Positions 1-12,276 of a stretch of 64,000 nucleotides of DNA are shown one piece after another. Numbering within the stretch: the stretch's first letter is position 1; every line of letters starts with the position of its first letter. Both the position numbers and the translations under genes were made by a program. The stretch covers positions 938,281 to 1,002,280 of the forward strand of contig NW_019775425.1 of the NCBI RefSeq assembly GCF_001039355.2, given 5' to 3'. A model generated the notes under the pieces. That model had not been told where the DNA came from. It saw only the letters and a program-made list of their open reading frames with translations, and ran no database searches. Origin of the DNA: Lingula anatina (taxonomy: Eukaryota > Brachiopoda > Lingulata > Lingulida > Lingulidae).

Positions 1-1053
1 TTTTTTTTCTAAAAGGTTTGGTTTCCTAAGAGATTATTACAGAGGGTAGCCACCTGTCACGTGGTCTGAGGCCAAGCACAGATTCCAAAATAATTGCGAT
101 AATGGTGGTAAAATAGAATGAATTATATTTCTATGAGTTGTTTACAATGTATTTATTGGGAAATATGGATTTCATATGAAGTGTTCTTATCCCTTTAACT
201 TCCAAAATATAAAATATCCTAATCAAATGCAAACAAAAAGAATTTTAAATCTTGAGACAACACACTTGCCACAGAAACAAAGTAAATTATGTAAATAAAT
301 CTTTTCTTAAAGTAAAAAGCAGTCAAACAAGTTTTAGCTTATACTATTAAACCTCAGATCTTTAAAATGTTCATTAATTTTCACAGCTACATCATAAAAG
401 TTCTCAAAAACACATTATAATTCATTCTTTCCAAACAAATGTGAGAAATGCCTGTAATCACTGTAGTGATATGCTATGCTTCCACTTGTGCAGCCAATCT
501 GGGTTCAACACACTCTTGGAAGGGACTGGACCACACTTTGAAAGTCTGACATATATGACTTTTAACTGTATATGTGATATGGCCTTTATAACAACAAAAA
601 AGCACTAGTATGAGAATTATGCCTAGACCAGATTTGCTACAACTACTATTCAATAAAAATGATTCAACTTCAAAATGTAACATTAACTGAAAACAACACC
701 ATCATCTGAAAATAACTGACGTTACTATGTCACAATAGTATCTATCAGCTTTATTTGACCAGGGATAGCTGGGCAAATGTCAGTGTGAACAGAACGTGTT
801 GACCATGACTCAATCAATAATCGCTAATCAAACCTATTACTGGTATTAGCATATTTCTTTATCACTTAAATACTTGATATTTTAGCATAATTTATCATAA
901 ACTGCGGACCTTCGTGTTGAACCCACGCAAATTGCCGTCCTGCTGATTTTTAGCGAGTTCGATAAACGAATGTTCAAAGAATATTTGACCCTCTTGTACA
1001 TATGTGAACAGAATTTCCTGGACATTAAAAACTCATGAATCGTTTTATCTTAC
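1..1053 (-). other. HID1: HID1 intron 1, copy 1 (continues beyond left edge)
   Basis: This stretch lies downstream, on the minus strand, of the HID1 first coding exon and shows no second HID1 exon or other convincing coding segment. It is AT-rich. From about 572 onward it is nearly identical to 3571-4058. The 69-residue minus-strand reading frame at 474-683 has no recognisable domain and I treat it as chance. Confidence 0.6.
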
Positions 1054-1119
1054 CTGAGTCTTGGTTGTTAACTGAATTACAGCCTTCCTGAAGTTTAATT
1101 TGGTATCTGCATTCCCCAT
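1054..1119 (-). CDS. HID1: HID1 first coding exon, copy 1 (partial gene)
   Basis: HID1 is a conserved peripheral membrane protein of the Golgi/TGN needed for dense-core vesicle and secretory-granule formation. The exon encodes 22 residues beginning MGNADTKLNFRKAVIQL and ends in a GTAAG donor; the match to the known HID1 N-terminus is nearly residue for residue, and identification rests on that. Gly2 with Thr6 fits the N-myristoylation consensus, and HID1 proteins are known to be myristoylated. The remaining exons must lie left of position 1. A second copy of this exon is at 4059-4124, differing only in a synonymous change at codon 2 and a GTGAG donor. Which copy joins the rest of the gene cannot be told from this window. 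Confidence 0.85.
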
Positions 1120-1256
1120 TTTCCAATTCGCCAAAGAGTTCAATCAATGTGGCAGACAGGAAGTACTTACTGGAACGGGTACTTTAGTAAACAAAGGTCG
1201 TCATTGGTTAAAATTAACAAGACAGCCTTCAGTGGTTGTTAACCTGTGGCTCCTTA

Positions 1257-1613
1257 AGGCCCAGTCACAAATCAGTTGCGATGCGTCGGGGATGGGTAAA
1301 ACCCGGGAAATTTGAACAAAATCTTGAGACAGATCTCACGATTTTGCACCCGTCGGAGGCGCTCTCCGGACGCCTGCGGGTTGTCGCAGATTTTTTAGAC
1401 ATCGCCACACCCGTCGCGGTCCCCAAATTTGAACATAAAATTTTAAGATTGCTCGCAAGATTTTTCACCCATTTTGGGCATCCCAGACACAATCTCCGAT
1501 GACCTACGATGCCCTCCGATTAATCGGAGGCGTCCTCCGAATAATCTGAGACTAGTCGCAATATTCTGTGTGGGATTGGAAAATCAGGTTGAGATTCAAT
1601 GTCTGCGAGTAGT
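1257..1613. mobile_element. GC-rich repeat-like insertion present only in unit 1
   Basis: A 357-base block much richer in GC and CpG than its surroundings, with many variants of TCGGAGGC and its complement. A perfect 18-bp palindrome, CCTCCGATTAATCGGAGG, lies at 1513-1530. Unit 2 has an unrelated 713-base sequence at the same place. The sharp composition change and its absence from the other copy suggest a mobile or repeat insertion, or an allelic structural variant. There is no coding potential; the 75-88 residue open frames here overlap on both strands. I do not recognise a family. Confidence 0.45.
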
Positions 1614-2485
1614 ATGCCTTTTTGTACAATCAAATGAGAATGTTGTGAAATCAAGGTATTTATCTGTTAAAAAGATCATAAGTATTACATGCAGTGGCTA
1701 GTACTTAGATGTATACAACAATAATTCATTTATGTAGTGAAAAAACATGTTTGAGATCTTGCACTTTGTCCGTTTCAGTTACACTCATAATAATTCAACC
1801 CATTGAGACTTTCCTTTTTATTAATAGGAGGATATGGATGTGGAGGACATGGATGGTGTCAAGTGCAAAATAATGCTCATTAATTCACCTCAGCTTTGGC
1901 AGGCATCACAATATTGTACACAAAAACAGCATTATACTGGAGAGTTTCTAAATAAACCTCTTGAAAAACATATCACCCTCTTATTCCAGTATCTTTTGAT
2001 AAAACAAAAGTAATAATTCCATAAGAATAAAAGTAACTAAATGGCAAAATAGCATGGAATATTTCAATTTATTCAGTAAACTTTGAATAAATTTCCATTG
2101 TTAACTGATGGATAAAGACTAGCTTAATTAAATTGAATTAAACTAATTTCCTCACCTCATTAGTCCAACCCATCCTGCACATATAATAATTAATACAGTT
2201 TCAGACGCTATAAAACCTCTACTGAAATGGGTGCAACATATTTACAAATAAATGTCATATATGCCTAGTTTGGTATTTTAACAATTTGTCAGAGCATACT
2301 GAATTCTAGCACATTCAGCTGTGTAAATATCTGTTCTGCATCATATCCATAAATTGTTGACAGAATGGTGATCCCTTTTTCCAAATTAAGAAAAAAAAAT
2401 GAAGCAGTCTGTGATACTAAAAACATGTTTTTGCATATTTTCAAATTTCACTTATTTTTCCTATTTCAAATTTGCATCATCAAAA

Positions 2486-2968
2486 TCAGTGTTTTCTTTT
2501 TGTTTTCATTTTCTTTCTGACTCCTGTTGCTTCTTCAGAATCATCATTGTCCATTGTTTTGCCACGCTTTTTCTTATTTTCCATTTCAGACATTTCCTGA
2601 AATAAAAACAAAGTTTAAATTTATTTTTAACCCACTGAACATAACAAGGACAGTGTTCTTAGTAGTTTAATATTTGCAAACCCTTTCTGAATCAACTCTC
2701 TTCAGGTTTATATTTAAAACACATTAGAAAGAACTTTTCTTTACAGATTTTAAAATGCAAATTTTCAACACAGAAACTCTACACCAATGGTTGTATCTTT
2801 CCCAGGTCTTTTTTCCTTTCATGAAGCAGATACCTTACCATTTTAGCATGTCTTTGAGCCTCACCGACTCTCTCCATCAGCACCATAACTTCCTCCTCCT
2901 CAGTCTTGTAGAGGTCCAGCTGCTTACCAATCAAGTGTTCTATCCTTTGGTAGAGTTCGACATCATAC
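2486..2968 (-). pseudogene. DDX47: Extra copy of the last two DDX47 coding exons
   Basis: Exons 2839-2968 (130 nt) and 2486-2596 (111 nt including TGA) are complete, in frame and have intact splice sites. They duplicate 6197-6326 and 5844-5954. The copies differ at the protein level at one seen position (VGEAQ here, VSEAQ in the other copy). No upstream helicase exons precede this pair, so alone it is not a gene. It could serve as an alternative 3' end if the duplication is real, but more probably is the second allele. Confidence 0.8.
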
Positions 2969-3171
2969 CTAGAAAAGTTAAACCAGTGGTAAATAGTCAG
3001 GTTGTGAAATATGAGACATAAATTATGATTCATGAAATATTATAAAAATGTCATGAAATATTATGAACATTTCTAGTGCTACTAAACAAGAAGTTTTTAT
3101 TAAAATGTTCCCATACATAAATAACTTGTAGCTTTTCAAAACATTTTTTTAGAACAAGGCAGCAAAGCTAT

Positions 3172-3172
3172 N
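3172..3172. other. Single ambiguous base at duplication junction
   Basis: One N in otherwise continuous sequence, 18 bases after homology between the tandem units ends. Single Ns like this, also seen at 45079, typically mark a joined contig edge. Confidence 0.8.
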
Positions 3173-3567
3173 TTGATGTACAAAGTTGCTTCTATGAAAG
3201 GTTGAACTTATGATTACACAGTAAACTCTCTAAAACTATAACTTTTATTACCCAATGAACAAGAAAAATGAAGTACAAGATAACTGAACTAGCTTCTGAC
3301 AACATTCCACGATGTTGGGATACAGGGGTAGGTCAGGATTTCACGTTTTTGGACTGTCTTGAGTTTATATGGGTCGATCACGCTGATCAGCTGAAGTTTT
3401 CACATGTATATACTATTTCCTTTTGGTGTACTTGATCACGATATGAAGATTATTTCATTTTATCTGGTTCACCTATATTTACGCTACTATTCCCCGTCGT
3501 TCTTTCCCTCCAGAATGGCCGCTGGATGAGTGTTACGGAGCAAATATGACGTCACTGTAATGGGTTA

Positions 3568-6514
3568 ATATGTGATATGGCCTTTATAACAACAAAAAAG
3601 CACTAGTATGAGAATTATGCCTAGACCAGATTTGCTACAACTACTATTCAATAAAATTGATTCAACTTCAAAATGTAACATTAACTGAAAACCACACCAT
3701 CATCTGAAAATAACTGACGTTACTACATGTATGTCACAATAGTATCTATCAGCTTTATTTGACCAGCAGGGATAGCTGGGCAAATGTCAGTGTGAACAGA
3801 ACGTGTTGACCGTGAATCAACAATCGCTAATCAAACCTATTGCTGGTACTAGCATATTTCTTTATCACTTAAATACTTATGATATTTTAGCATAATTTAT
3901 CATAAACTGCGGAACTTCGTGTTGAACCCACGCAAATTGCCGTCGTGCTGATTTTTAGCGAGTTCGATAAACGAATGTTCAAAGAATATTTGACCCTCTT
4001 GTACATATGTGAACAGAATTTCCTGGACATTTAAAACTCATGAATCGTTTTATCTCACCTGAGTCTTGGTTGTTAACTGAATTACAGCCTTCCTGAAGTT
4101 TAATTTGGTATCTGCATTGCCCATTTTCCAATTCGCCTAAGAGTTCAATCAATGTGGCAGACAGGAAGTACTTACTGGAACGGGTACTTTAGTAAACAAA
4201 GGTCGTCATTGGTTAAAATTAACAAGACAGCCTTCAGTGGTTGTTAACCTGTGGCTCCTTACCTGTGACTGTATTTTAGACACTAGTTTAATCCTATGAG
4301 TTTAAGTGACCTCCTAGTTTAAGCGAAAAATAGTTTCTTTAAACATTTACTTTGAACTGTTACATGCTTAGAGAAAGAACTTTATGAAAAGTACCATCTA
4401 AAACATTTTTATGCATTTATACTCGAAAGGGAATTAAAGGCTTTCACATTTACTTAGATTTTAATTATTTTAGTATAAATCCATTGTAAAAATTCACAGT
4501 TTATCTACTTGTTTCTAAAAATTCACAGTATATGTACTTGTTTATTATCAGTGAAATGTTGAACTGACTATTTATAGGATTCCAGCATCCTGTGAGGTTG
4601 CATCCACTAGGAAATGAAAGTTGAGCTAAACTATGGAAATTACACAGGGAAGAAATTTCCTCTTTATTCATCTGAAAATCAAGATCATGATAACTACCAT
4701 ATCATACCAGTTTTCTGTTAATTTCACGAGTTGGAAATAACAGAAAAGATGAATTAATTATCTTAGTCTCATCACTTGTTAATATGTATAATGTATGTTC
4801 TGGTTACAGCAGGTTGTAAACCTTTTTGTTGTTATAGGACTCTTTTTCGAATGGGTTTTTTAAAAATAAAATTAAAAAAAAACTTCCCTTAAAAGTAAAT
4901 CAGTTCACTCTTTCCTACAAACAAAAAAAAATGTAGTCTGGGGTGTAGACAATCACTGTCACTTCTGAAAAAAAATGCCTTTTTGTACAATCAAATGAGA
5001 ATGTTGTGAAATCAAGGTATTTTGCTGTTAAAAAGGTCATAAGTATTACATGCAGTGGCTAGTACTTAGATGTATACAACAATAATTCATTTATGTAGTG
5101 AAAAAACATGTTTGAGATCTTGCACTTTGTCCGTTTCAGTTACACTCATAATAATTCAACCCATTGAGACTTTCCTTTTTATTAGGAGGACATCGATGTG
5201 GAGGACACGGATGGTGTCAAGTGCAAAATAATGTTCATTTATTCACCTCAGCTTTGGCAGGCATCACAATATTGTACACAAAAACAGCATTATACTGGAG
5301 GGTTTCTAAATAAACCTCTTGAAAAACATATCACCCTCTTATTCCAGTATCTTTTGATAAAACAAAAGTAATAATTCCATAAGAATAAAAGTAACTAAAT
5401 GGCAAAATAGCAAGGAATATTTCAATTTATTCAGTAAACTTTGAATAAATTTCCATTGTTAACTGATGGATAAAGACTAGCTTAATTAAATTGAATTAAA
5501 CTAATTTCCTCACCTCATTAGTCCCACCCCTCCTGCACATATAGATAATTAATACAGTTTCAGACGCTATAAAACCTCTACGTAAATGGGTGCAACATAT
5601 TTACAAATAAATGTCATATATGCCTTGTTTGGTATTTTAACAATTTGTCAGAGCATACTGAATTCTAGCACATTCAGCTGTGTAAATATCTGTCCTGCAA
5701 CATATCCACAAATTGTTGACAGAATGGTGATCCCTTTTTCCAAACTAAGAAAAAAAATGAAGCAGTCTGTGATACTAAAAACATGTTTTTGCATATTTTC
5801 AAATTTCACTTATTTTTCCTATTTAAAATTTGCATCATCAAAATCAGTGTTTTCTTTTTGTTTTCATTTTCTTTCTGACTCCTGTTGCTTCTTCAGAATC
5901 ATCATTGTCCATTGTTTTGCCACGCTTTTTCTTATTTTCCATTTCAGACATTTCCTGAAATAAAAACAAAGTTTAAATTTATTTTCAACCCACTGAACAT
6001 AACAAGGACAGTGTTCTTAGTAGTTTAATATTTGCAAACCCTTTCTGAATCAACTCTCTTCAGGTTTATATTTAAAACACATTAGAAAGAACTTTTCTTT
6101 ACAGATTTTAAAATGCAAATTTTCAACACAGAAACTCTACACCAATGGTTGTATCTTTCCCAGGTCTTTTTTCCTTTCATGCAGCAGATATCTTACCATT
6201 TTAGCATGTCTTTGAGCCTCACTGACTCTCTCCATCAGCACCATAACTTCCTCCTCCTCAGTCTTGTAGAGGTCCAGCTGCTTGCCAATCAAGTGTTCTA
6301 TCCTTTGGTAGAGTTCGACATCGTACCTAGAAAAGTTTTAAACCAGTGGTAAATAGTCAGGCTGTGAAATATGAGACATAAATGATGATTCATGAGATAT
6401 TATAAAAATGTCATGAAATATTATGAACATTTCTAGTGCTACTAAACAAGAAGTTTTTATTAAAATGTTCCCATACATAAATAACTTGTAGCTTTTCAAA
6501 ACATTTTTTTAGAA
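3568..6514. repeat. Tandem duplication unit 2
   Basis: Second member of the tandem pair with 572-3154. It is contiguous with the rest of DDX47 on its right, so it supplies the exons used in the complete gene model. Its private block 4262-4974 is ordinary AT-rich sequence. That block begins with a minus-strand CAG/GTAAG donor-like sequence near 4261, which could end a non-coding first exon of HID1; this is speculative. Confidence 0.9.
4059..4124 (-). CDS. HID1: HID1 first coding exon, copy 2
   Basis: Same 22-residue exon as 1054-1119, starting MGNADTKLNF and ending TTKTQ before a GTGAGA donor. Codon 2 is GGC rather than GGG. It lies about 1.7 kb from the DDX47 stop codon, and both genes are transcribed leftward, so the natural arrangement is DDX47 followed head-to-tail by HID1. 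This copy is followed on the left by only ~0.5 kb of intron before the duplication joint, so it may be the allele cut off from the rest of the gene. Confidence 0.8.
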
Positions 6515-9500
6515 AAATTTAAAATCTTTTCCAATTTCAATAGTTAAAATTTTTAGTTTTAGTTGTCTGTTTTTCAACATTTATTTGACCTTCACCTTTA
6601 GATGATCTTAATATCACTTACTGTGTCACAAATGTGATAGCCTTGCCTGCTCGACCTGCTCTGGCAGTTCTCCCAACTCTGTGTATGTAGTCTTTTGAGT
6701 GTGTGGGAATATCAAAGTTCAGGACTACATCAACATGTGGTATGTCTAGCCCCCTGATATGAAAAATAGAAACCCATCAACAAAATTCTAAATGACAATA
6801 TCTCTTTATATATATGCAGTTTATGTGCAAATATTATCTATAGTTAGTCTATTGCCAAATTTTGAAATTAAATGAATGTTGTTGAAAGTTAAAAATTTGT
6901 TTCTGACATCTCTTTCTTTTGAAATGAAAATCTGTTTGGGTTTAACAATATTAAATTTCCAGTGAAGCTTAATTCTTGAAAAAAGCGCCAGAGAAGTTCT
7001 TAAATAAAATTTCCCACATCATTAAAATACTGTTAAAGATCCCAGTTATCTTCTGCTTAAAGAATGTTTTGAATACCTGCTTGCTACATCTGTTGCTATT
7101 AGAATGGATCTACTTTTTGACTTGAACTTGTTTAAGGCACCAAGCCTTTTGGACTGGAATATAAGCAAAGTTATGAGACTTCAAAAGTATAAAAAGAAGT
7201 GTCATATGAAATATACATATGGCTTAAATATTAAAAAGCATTAAATATTTTATATTAAATATAGATGTGGAATAAATCTTTTTGGACAGTGATTCTTAGC
7301 ATCCATTTTCAAAACTCAATACCAATTCACATTTTTCTAATATCTATGAAGTTTCTTATAATAATGTAACCATAACATTGTTTTTTTTCCTAATATGTTT
7401 TTTGAATCAACTATTCCTTTTGCCACCCAAAAGAGCACTAACCTGTGTCATCTGACCATGGAGTGGGATTGCATTGAGTCCCAGGTTCCTTAACATCAGA
7501 GCAACTCGTTGTGTGTTAGCACATGTACTGCAGAAAACCATGAATGAATTTCCAGCCATCTCATTCAGAATGTAAACCAAGTACACATCCTGCATATACA
7601 AAGTATAAGGTACATGGCACCTTCAAACTACAGACAAGATACTGAGTATGTCTGCAAGTATTAGAAGAAGTTAATTTCATAACACATTGTCAGGGATATA
7701 GTAAACAATGGGAATTCTGTCATGTTTTGTAAAACCCAAGATACACACATAGGGAAATAAATATCTGAAAAACAGTCTGAAGTGTTCTACATTTAAGTAT
7801 CATTAATTTCAGGTATCTTACTTTTTAATCTCTATGTGAATTTGGTGAAAAATCTGATCCACAGATTAAGCAACCTTTCATCAATTTTACAGGATGTGTT
7901 AAAAGTCCATAATTCATCCGTCAACCCCCCCACCCCACAAAAAATGCAAGATCAATACTGAATATACCAAATAATTAAATCATAATGAAGAAAAACAACA
8001 AATAATTAATGCATGGTTGCTATAACAATCTTGGTAGAATAAATTGAAACTTTGGGGGGAGGGGGGGGGGGCTTTGAAACCTACCTTGACTTTGACAGGA
8101 ATAAAAATGTAAAATTGTTGTAATTTTTCCACTGTTTGATATTTACTAGATACTTCCACTTTCACTGGATTTTGCAAAGATGCTCTCTGAAGTTTTTGCA
8201 CCTTCTTAGTCATTGTGGCTGAGTACAGATAGGTTGTTCTTTCTCTAGGAATTACTTTCAGAATTTTATCAACCTACAAAACAACACATAAAACATCACA
8301 TAGTATTATTACACATATTCTTCAGTGTAACCAAACTACCCCAGTGTAATTCAATAATTCTAAATGATTCTTCAAAATTTTGTGAAAAATAGGTCAAATT
8401 CAAGTTTCACAGCAAAGAATTAAAATGTTTCATTACATATACATTATAAATTTACATTTCTAGTTACATTTTCCTTTTAAAAGCAGAATTGTGTTACCTC
8501 CTGTTCAAAATCCATATTCAATATTCTATCAGCTTCATCCATAACCTAAAGTATTAAATGTTTTTATTTTTATTATTATTATTATTGTTTTGGTATTCAT
8601 AAGGTTTTTAAAGTGTTCATCTGAAACAAATACAAAAATATGAACAAAATGCAAATTCAATTTATCCAATAAAAATAAAGTACATTATATCACCTTTTAG
8701 TGACCTGAAAATCTTTAGATCTTTATGTCTAAAAGGAACTCTAAATTGTTTGTATGAAGAATATTCAGGTCAAATGCATTCATTTTTAATACTTACCAAA
8801 AATTTCAAAGCTCTCAAATTGAACCCTTTCGTATTTTCTAAATGGTCCACCAGTCTTCCTGGAGTAGCTGCAATGATTTTCATCAAATTATTTTTAATTT
8901 TGACAAATAAGTGCATTTTTATACAAAAGCCCACTTTTAATGAAATAATAATTTATCATTACCATAAACCAATGTTTTCTATAAAAGAAAAATGTCAATT
9001 TTCTACACTCACCTATGATGATGTGAGGTTTTTTAGCCAGCATCAGGGCCTGTGACATGTTGTCAATGCCACCAACTATCACAGCTGCAAATAATAATAA
9101 TTATTATTACAAAATATAGCTTTATATAACAAGAAAAGGGTGAGTCTCCAAATTTTAAAGTAGAAATTATCATGAAAAATATCAATAATAACAACATAAG
9201 TTTGAAACAGGATGTCAAACAAATTCATGAAGACAGAGCTTACCACACTTGACACCTATTGACGACCCCAGTGCTTCAAACTGCTCTGAGATTTGAAATG
9301 CCAATTCTCTTGTAGGCGTGAGTATGAGTCCAAATAACCTCTGAGGATTCTCCAATAATTTCTGCAAAATTGGCAATGCAAAAGCACCAGTTTTTCCTGA
9401 ACCAGTTTCTGCCAGGCCAATGATATCCTTGCCTTGAAAAAAACATCATGTAAGTAATTTGACCAAGGCTCTGCAAATGTTTCAGCTTTGATCAAAGTAT

Positions 9501-12047
9501 ATTATGTCACAGTTTACAACAGACATGCAAATGTCAGCAAAATTTCTGGAATCAATTTTGTTACCATTATCAAACAAAAACAAATTAAATACATGCATAT
9601 GATTAAAATGGCCTCACTGTCAATAGTCTAATATGTCTTAGAAACTGTTGCAGTGATAAATTTAAGCTGAAACATAATGGTAAAACTCAGAGTTAACAAG
9701 CAATTTACATTGTGTTCATTTATTGTCAATAAACATACCTGTAAGTGCAACTGGAATAGCCTCCTTCTGAATTTTCGATGGTTCCTTCCATTTCAGCTGT
9801 TCACAGGCTTCACAAAGCACATCACACACACCCTGCAAAATATGAAATACTATTGATAAACAAAAAATCTGCAATTTGATTGTTTAAAAAAAAAACCTGG
9901 TATATACATTGTTCATTACAATTAACATATATGGAACCATGTAACACAGTTGCCTCATTTTGGCACCAACCCACTCACAAAAAGTTTCATCTGTTGGATG
10001 CCAAAATGAGGTAGCTTTCTGGATAGAAATGGGAGCTTTGTCTTGGCAACAACCAAAACATTTGTCAGTTGAATACACCTAGCTTACATGATGAATTGAT
10101 ACAAATGTATTACCAAGAATGTTCAAACAAAATTGCCAATAACCACCCATAACAATGCAACTTAAAGTGAATTTATTCACAGGTGTAGGGTTCATTTTAG
10201 AACTCCTGAAGGTTTATTTTGTCCATAGAAGTGTGATTTAAAATAGATTCATTACAATTATAAATCAGCATATAATGCAATTTCTAGCCTTTTTTATAAG
10301 CGCCCAAACATGCAAGCCAATCATGAGCTATAAATACCATTTAATCAGAGCCTATGGTGTGATGTCACTCTCTTGATAGACCTATGAATGTGTATTCAGT
10401 AGCACGAGAACAAAACACCATGCTTCAATATGAAAACCATGTCCACCAGACTATCTCTGGTGATTGTTAGGCTCTAAATTCTACAAAATATCAATTGGGC
10501 TAATAAATAGGCCATGCATAAGAACTTACAGATCGTATGCTTTATATTTCATATTACTGAAGATGCCAATGATAACCAAGAAGTCTTTTGATGTACACAA
10601 AGCCAATCTTACTTAAAAATTCCAATTTTTCTGATATTAAAAATTGTAGTATGTTGGCCAAGTGCCACTTTGTTGGTCATATAACCATTTCCATATATTG
10701 AATTACATTGGCAATGTGCACATGGAGGGGGTTGTGAACTGCTGTACAATACACATTACATTTTGATTACAACTGGTGAATTATTCTGAAACATAGTTTT
10801 CACATAAAACTTATTGTTAAATTTCACTGGAAAAGTAAGATTTGGGATGAAAAATCTGCCAAAAAAAAAAAAAAAAAAAACAATGTGTGCACACATATTC
10901 CTTGTTTCATTTATTACACTGTGTTCACTGCTGCTGTTTTGCAATTTTATGCTGTGCATATTGCTTTTTGAATAATAAAAAAATAACCATCAAGAGTACA
11001 AATATGTATTTTCTAGTCTCTTAGCTAGAAATATGTTAGATTAATTCTTGTTGAGTTTAATGATTCCAATCAATCCATATAATCGGTTAGGAGTGGTTGA
11101 CTAAAATCTATGCATGGCAAAAAGGCAGCTAAAATGGACACATTCACATGATACACATAAGTGGGCAATTCATGATCGCTTTAAAATGCAGTTAGAATTA
11201 TCTATTCAGCATGAAATTTGTACTTGAGTTAAATTGTTTGGTGAATTTGACATGCCTTAAGTTTCATGTCCTGCAGCTGCATTCATTTTTTAAAAAACAA
11301 CGATTTAAATGTAAGTGTCCAAAATGTGTATTGCACAACTGGAGTCAAGTTATGATTTAACATCGCATGTGAGAGGTTACTAACAAATCATCAAATGGCT
11401 CCTAATGTGCCTGATCATAAACAGTAATATCTAATTTATCTAAATATTAGTGTCCAAGATGGGTGCTGTGCAAGATCAAGTTCAAAGTGAGTGAAAGTTG
11501 TGAGTCTACTTCATGCATCAGGCATAATTATCAAACCATATGTACAATCACATACGATAATATATCTTCTTCATGTAAGCCAAATTTCACATTCATTCAG
11601 CAATTGACTACTGAGAAAGACTAGAAAAACTCTTTTTTTCGTCCAAAATGGGTTATAAAACTTTATTTGCTAAATATTTAAGTGTTCGTACATACAGTAC
11701 TGTACTACAGTGCATATAAAATGGTTAACTAGAGTGTTATTGCAAGAATTTTTTTGCTATGGCTGTCTTAGAATGAAGTTTCATGCATTGGGGTGTAATT
11801 GGTAGACGAGCAGATACAACTTTGTGCTACGGCTGGCCATGGAAAAGCTACATGTTGACAGCGAAAATGGACTATAATCACCATGTTTTACTATGAACGC
11901 ATTAACCATGTACAGTGTAACATGACCTGAGATATGACTACACGTTTTTTTTTTTTTATACAACCTCACCAGCTCTTTAAATGTGGAAGATTTACTTGTT
12001 TCCTCTTCGTGCTCAAGACCGTCGGTCTTCTCACTGGCCGCTGCCAT
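5844..12047 (-). CDS. DDX47: DDX47 DEAD-box RNA helicase (complete, 12 coding exons)
   Basis: DDX47 (yeast Rrp3) is a nucleolar ATP-dependent RNA helicase for pre-18S rRNA processing. Coding exons, 5' to 3': 11970-12047, 9739-9832, 9244-9432, 9013-9084, 8797-8867, 8498-8545, 8085-8273, 7443-7589, 7077-7153, 6622-6753, 6197-6326, 5844-5954. They sum to 1338 nt (445 residues plus stop) with all phases matching; the human protein is 455. Visible motifs in order: motif I AETGSGKT, Ia PTREL, GG in VGGID, Ib TPGR, II DEAD in [45 protein letters not shown]. The C-terminus is Lys/Arg-rich, as in a nucleolar protein. The N-terminus starts [10 protein letters not shown], the expected acidic leader. Intron 1 is long (2.1 kb). 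The last two exons are duplicated at 2486-2968. Confidence 0.96.
9833..11969 (-). other. DDX47: DDX47 intron 1, no gene seen
   Basis: A 2.1-kb AT-rich intron. It holds a 13-bp inverted repeat (CCTCATTTTGGCA near 9953 and its complement near 9999) and an A-run at 10860-10880. The 64-67 residue reading frames here have no domain and are probably chance. Confidence 0.6.
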
Positions 12048-12276
12048 TTTGAATTAAAGAATGAAAAGTGGAACACTACATGAAAAACAAAACTCATTCC
12101 ACCAACAAACACAATAAATTTTGTACAGAATCATATATAAAATTTTTTAAGAGGTAAATTAAGATAATTTTTTACTCAAACATACAAATATTTCTGAAAC
12201 GAAATATAATATTTTCTTATTTGTGTACGATACAATCCAAATATAGACTAAACCGGAAACGCAGAAAGCGTGGAAA
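12048..12276. promoter_or_regulatory. Divergent DDX47/PHF5A promoter region
   Basis: Only 229 bp separate the two start codons, which face away from each other, so the genes very likely share a bidirectional housekeeping promoter. No TATA box is convincing. Both starts sit in an AAAATGGC-type context (AAAATGGCAGC for DDX47, AAAATGGCG for PHF5A), which resembles a YY1 core overlapping the initiation codon. Confidence 0.65.

Larger units (their letters stand above)
572..3154. repeat. Tandem duplication unit 1 (HID1 exon 1 plus DDX47 3' exons)
   Basis: Nearly identical to 3568-6514, with scattered substitutions and small indels of the kind expected between alleles. The units differ in one block: 1257-1613 here versus 4262-4974 in unit 2. 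Homology ends at a run of T followed by AGAA, 18 bases before the single N at 3172. The most likely reading is two haplotypes laid end to end by the assembler; a real recent tandem duplication is the alternative. Confidence 0.9.

Noticed and set aside
474-683. 69-codon minus-strand frame with a hydrophobic stretch
   Set aside because: It straddles the edge of the tandem duplication and the copy at 3571 does not preserve its C-terminal half, so it is not a conserved gene.
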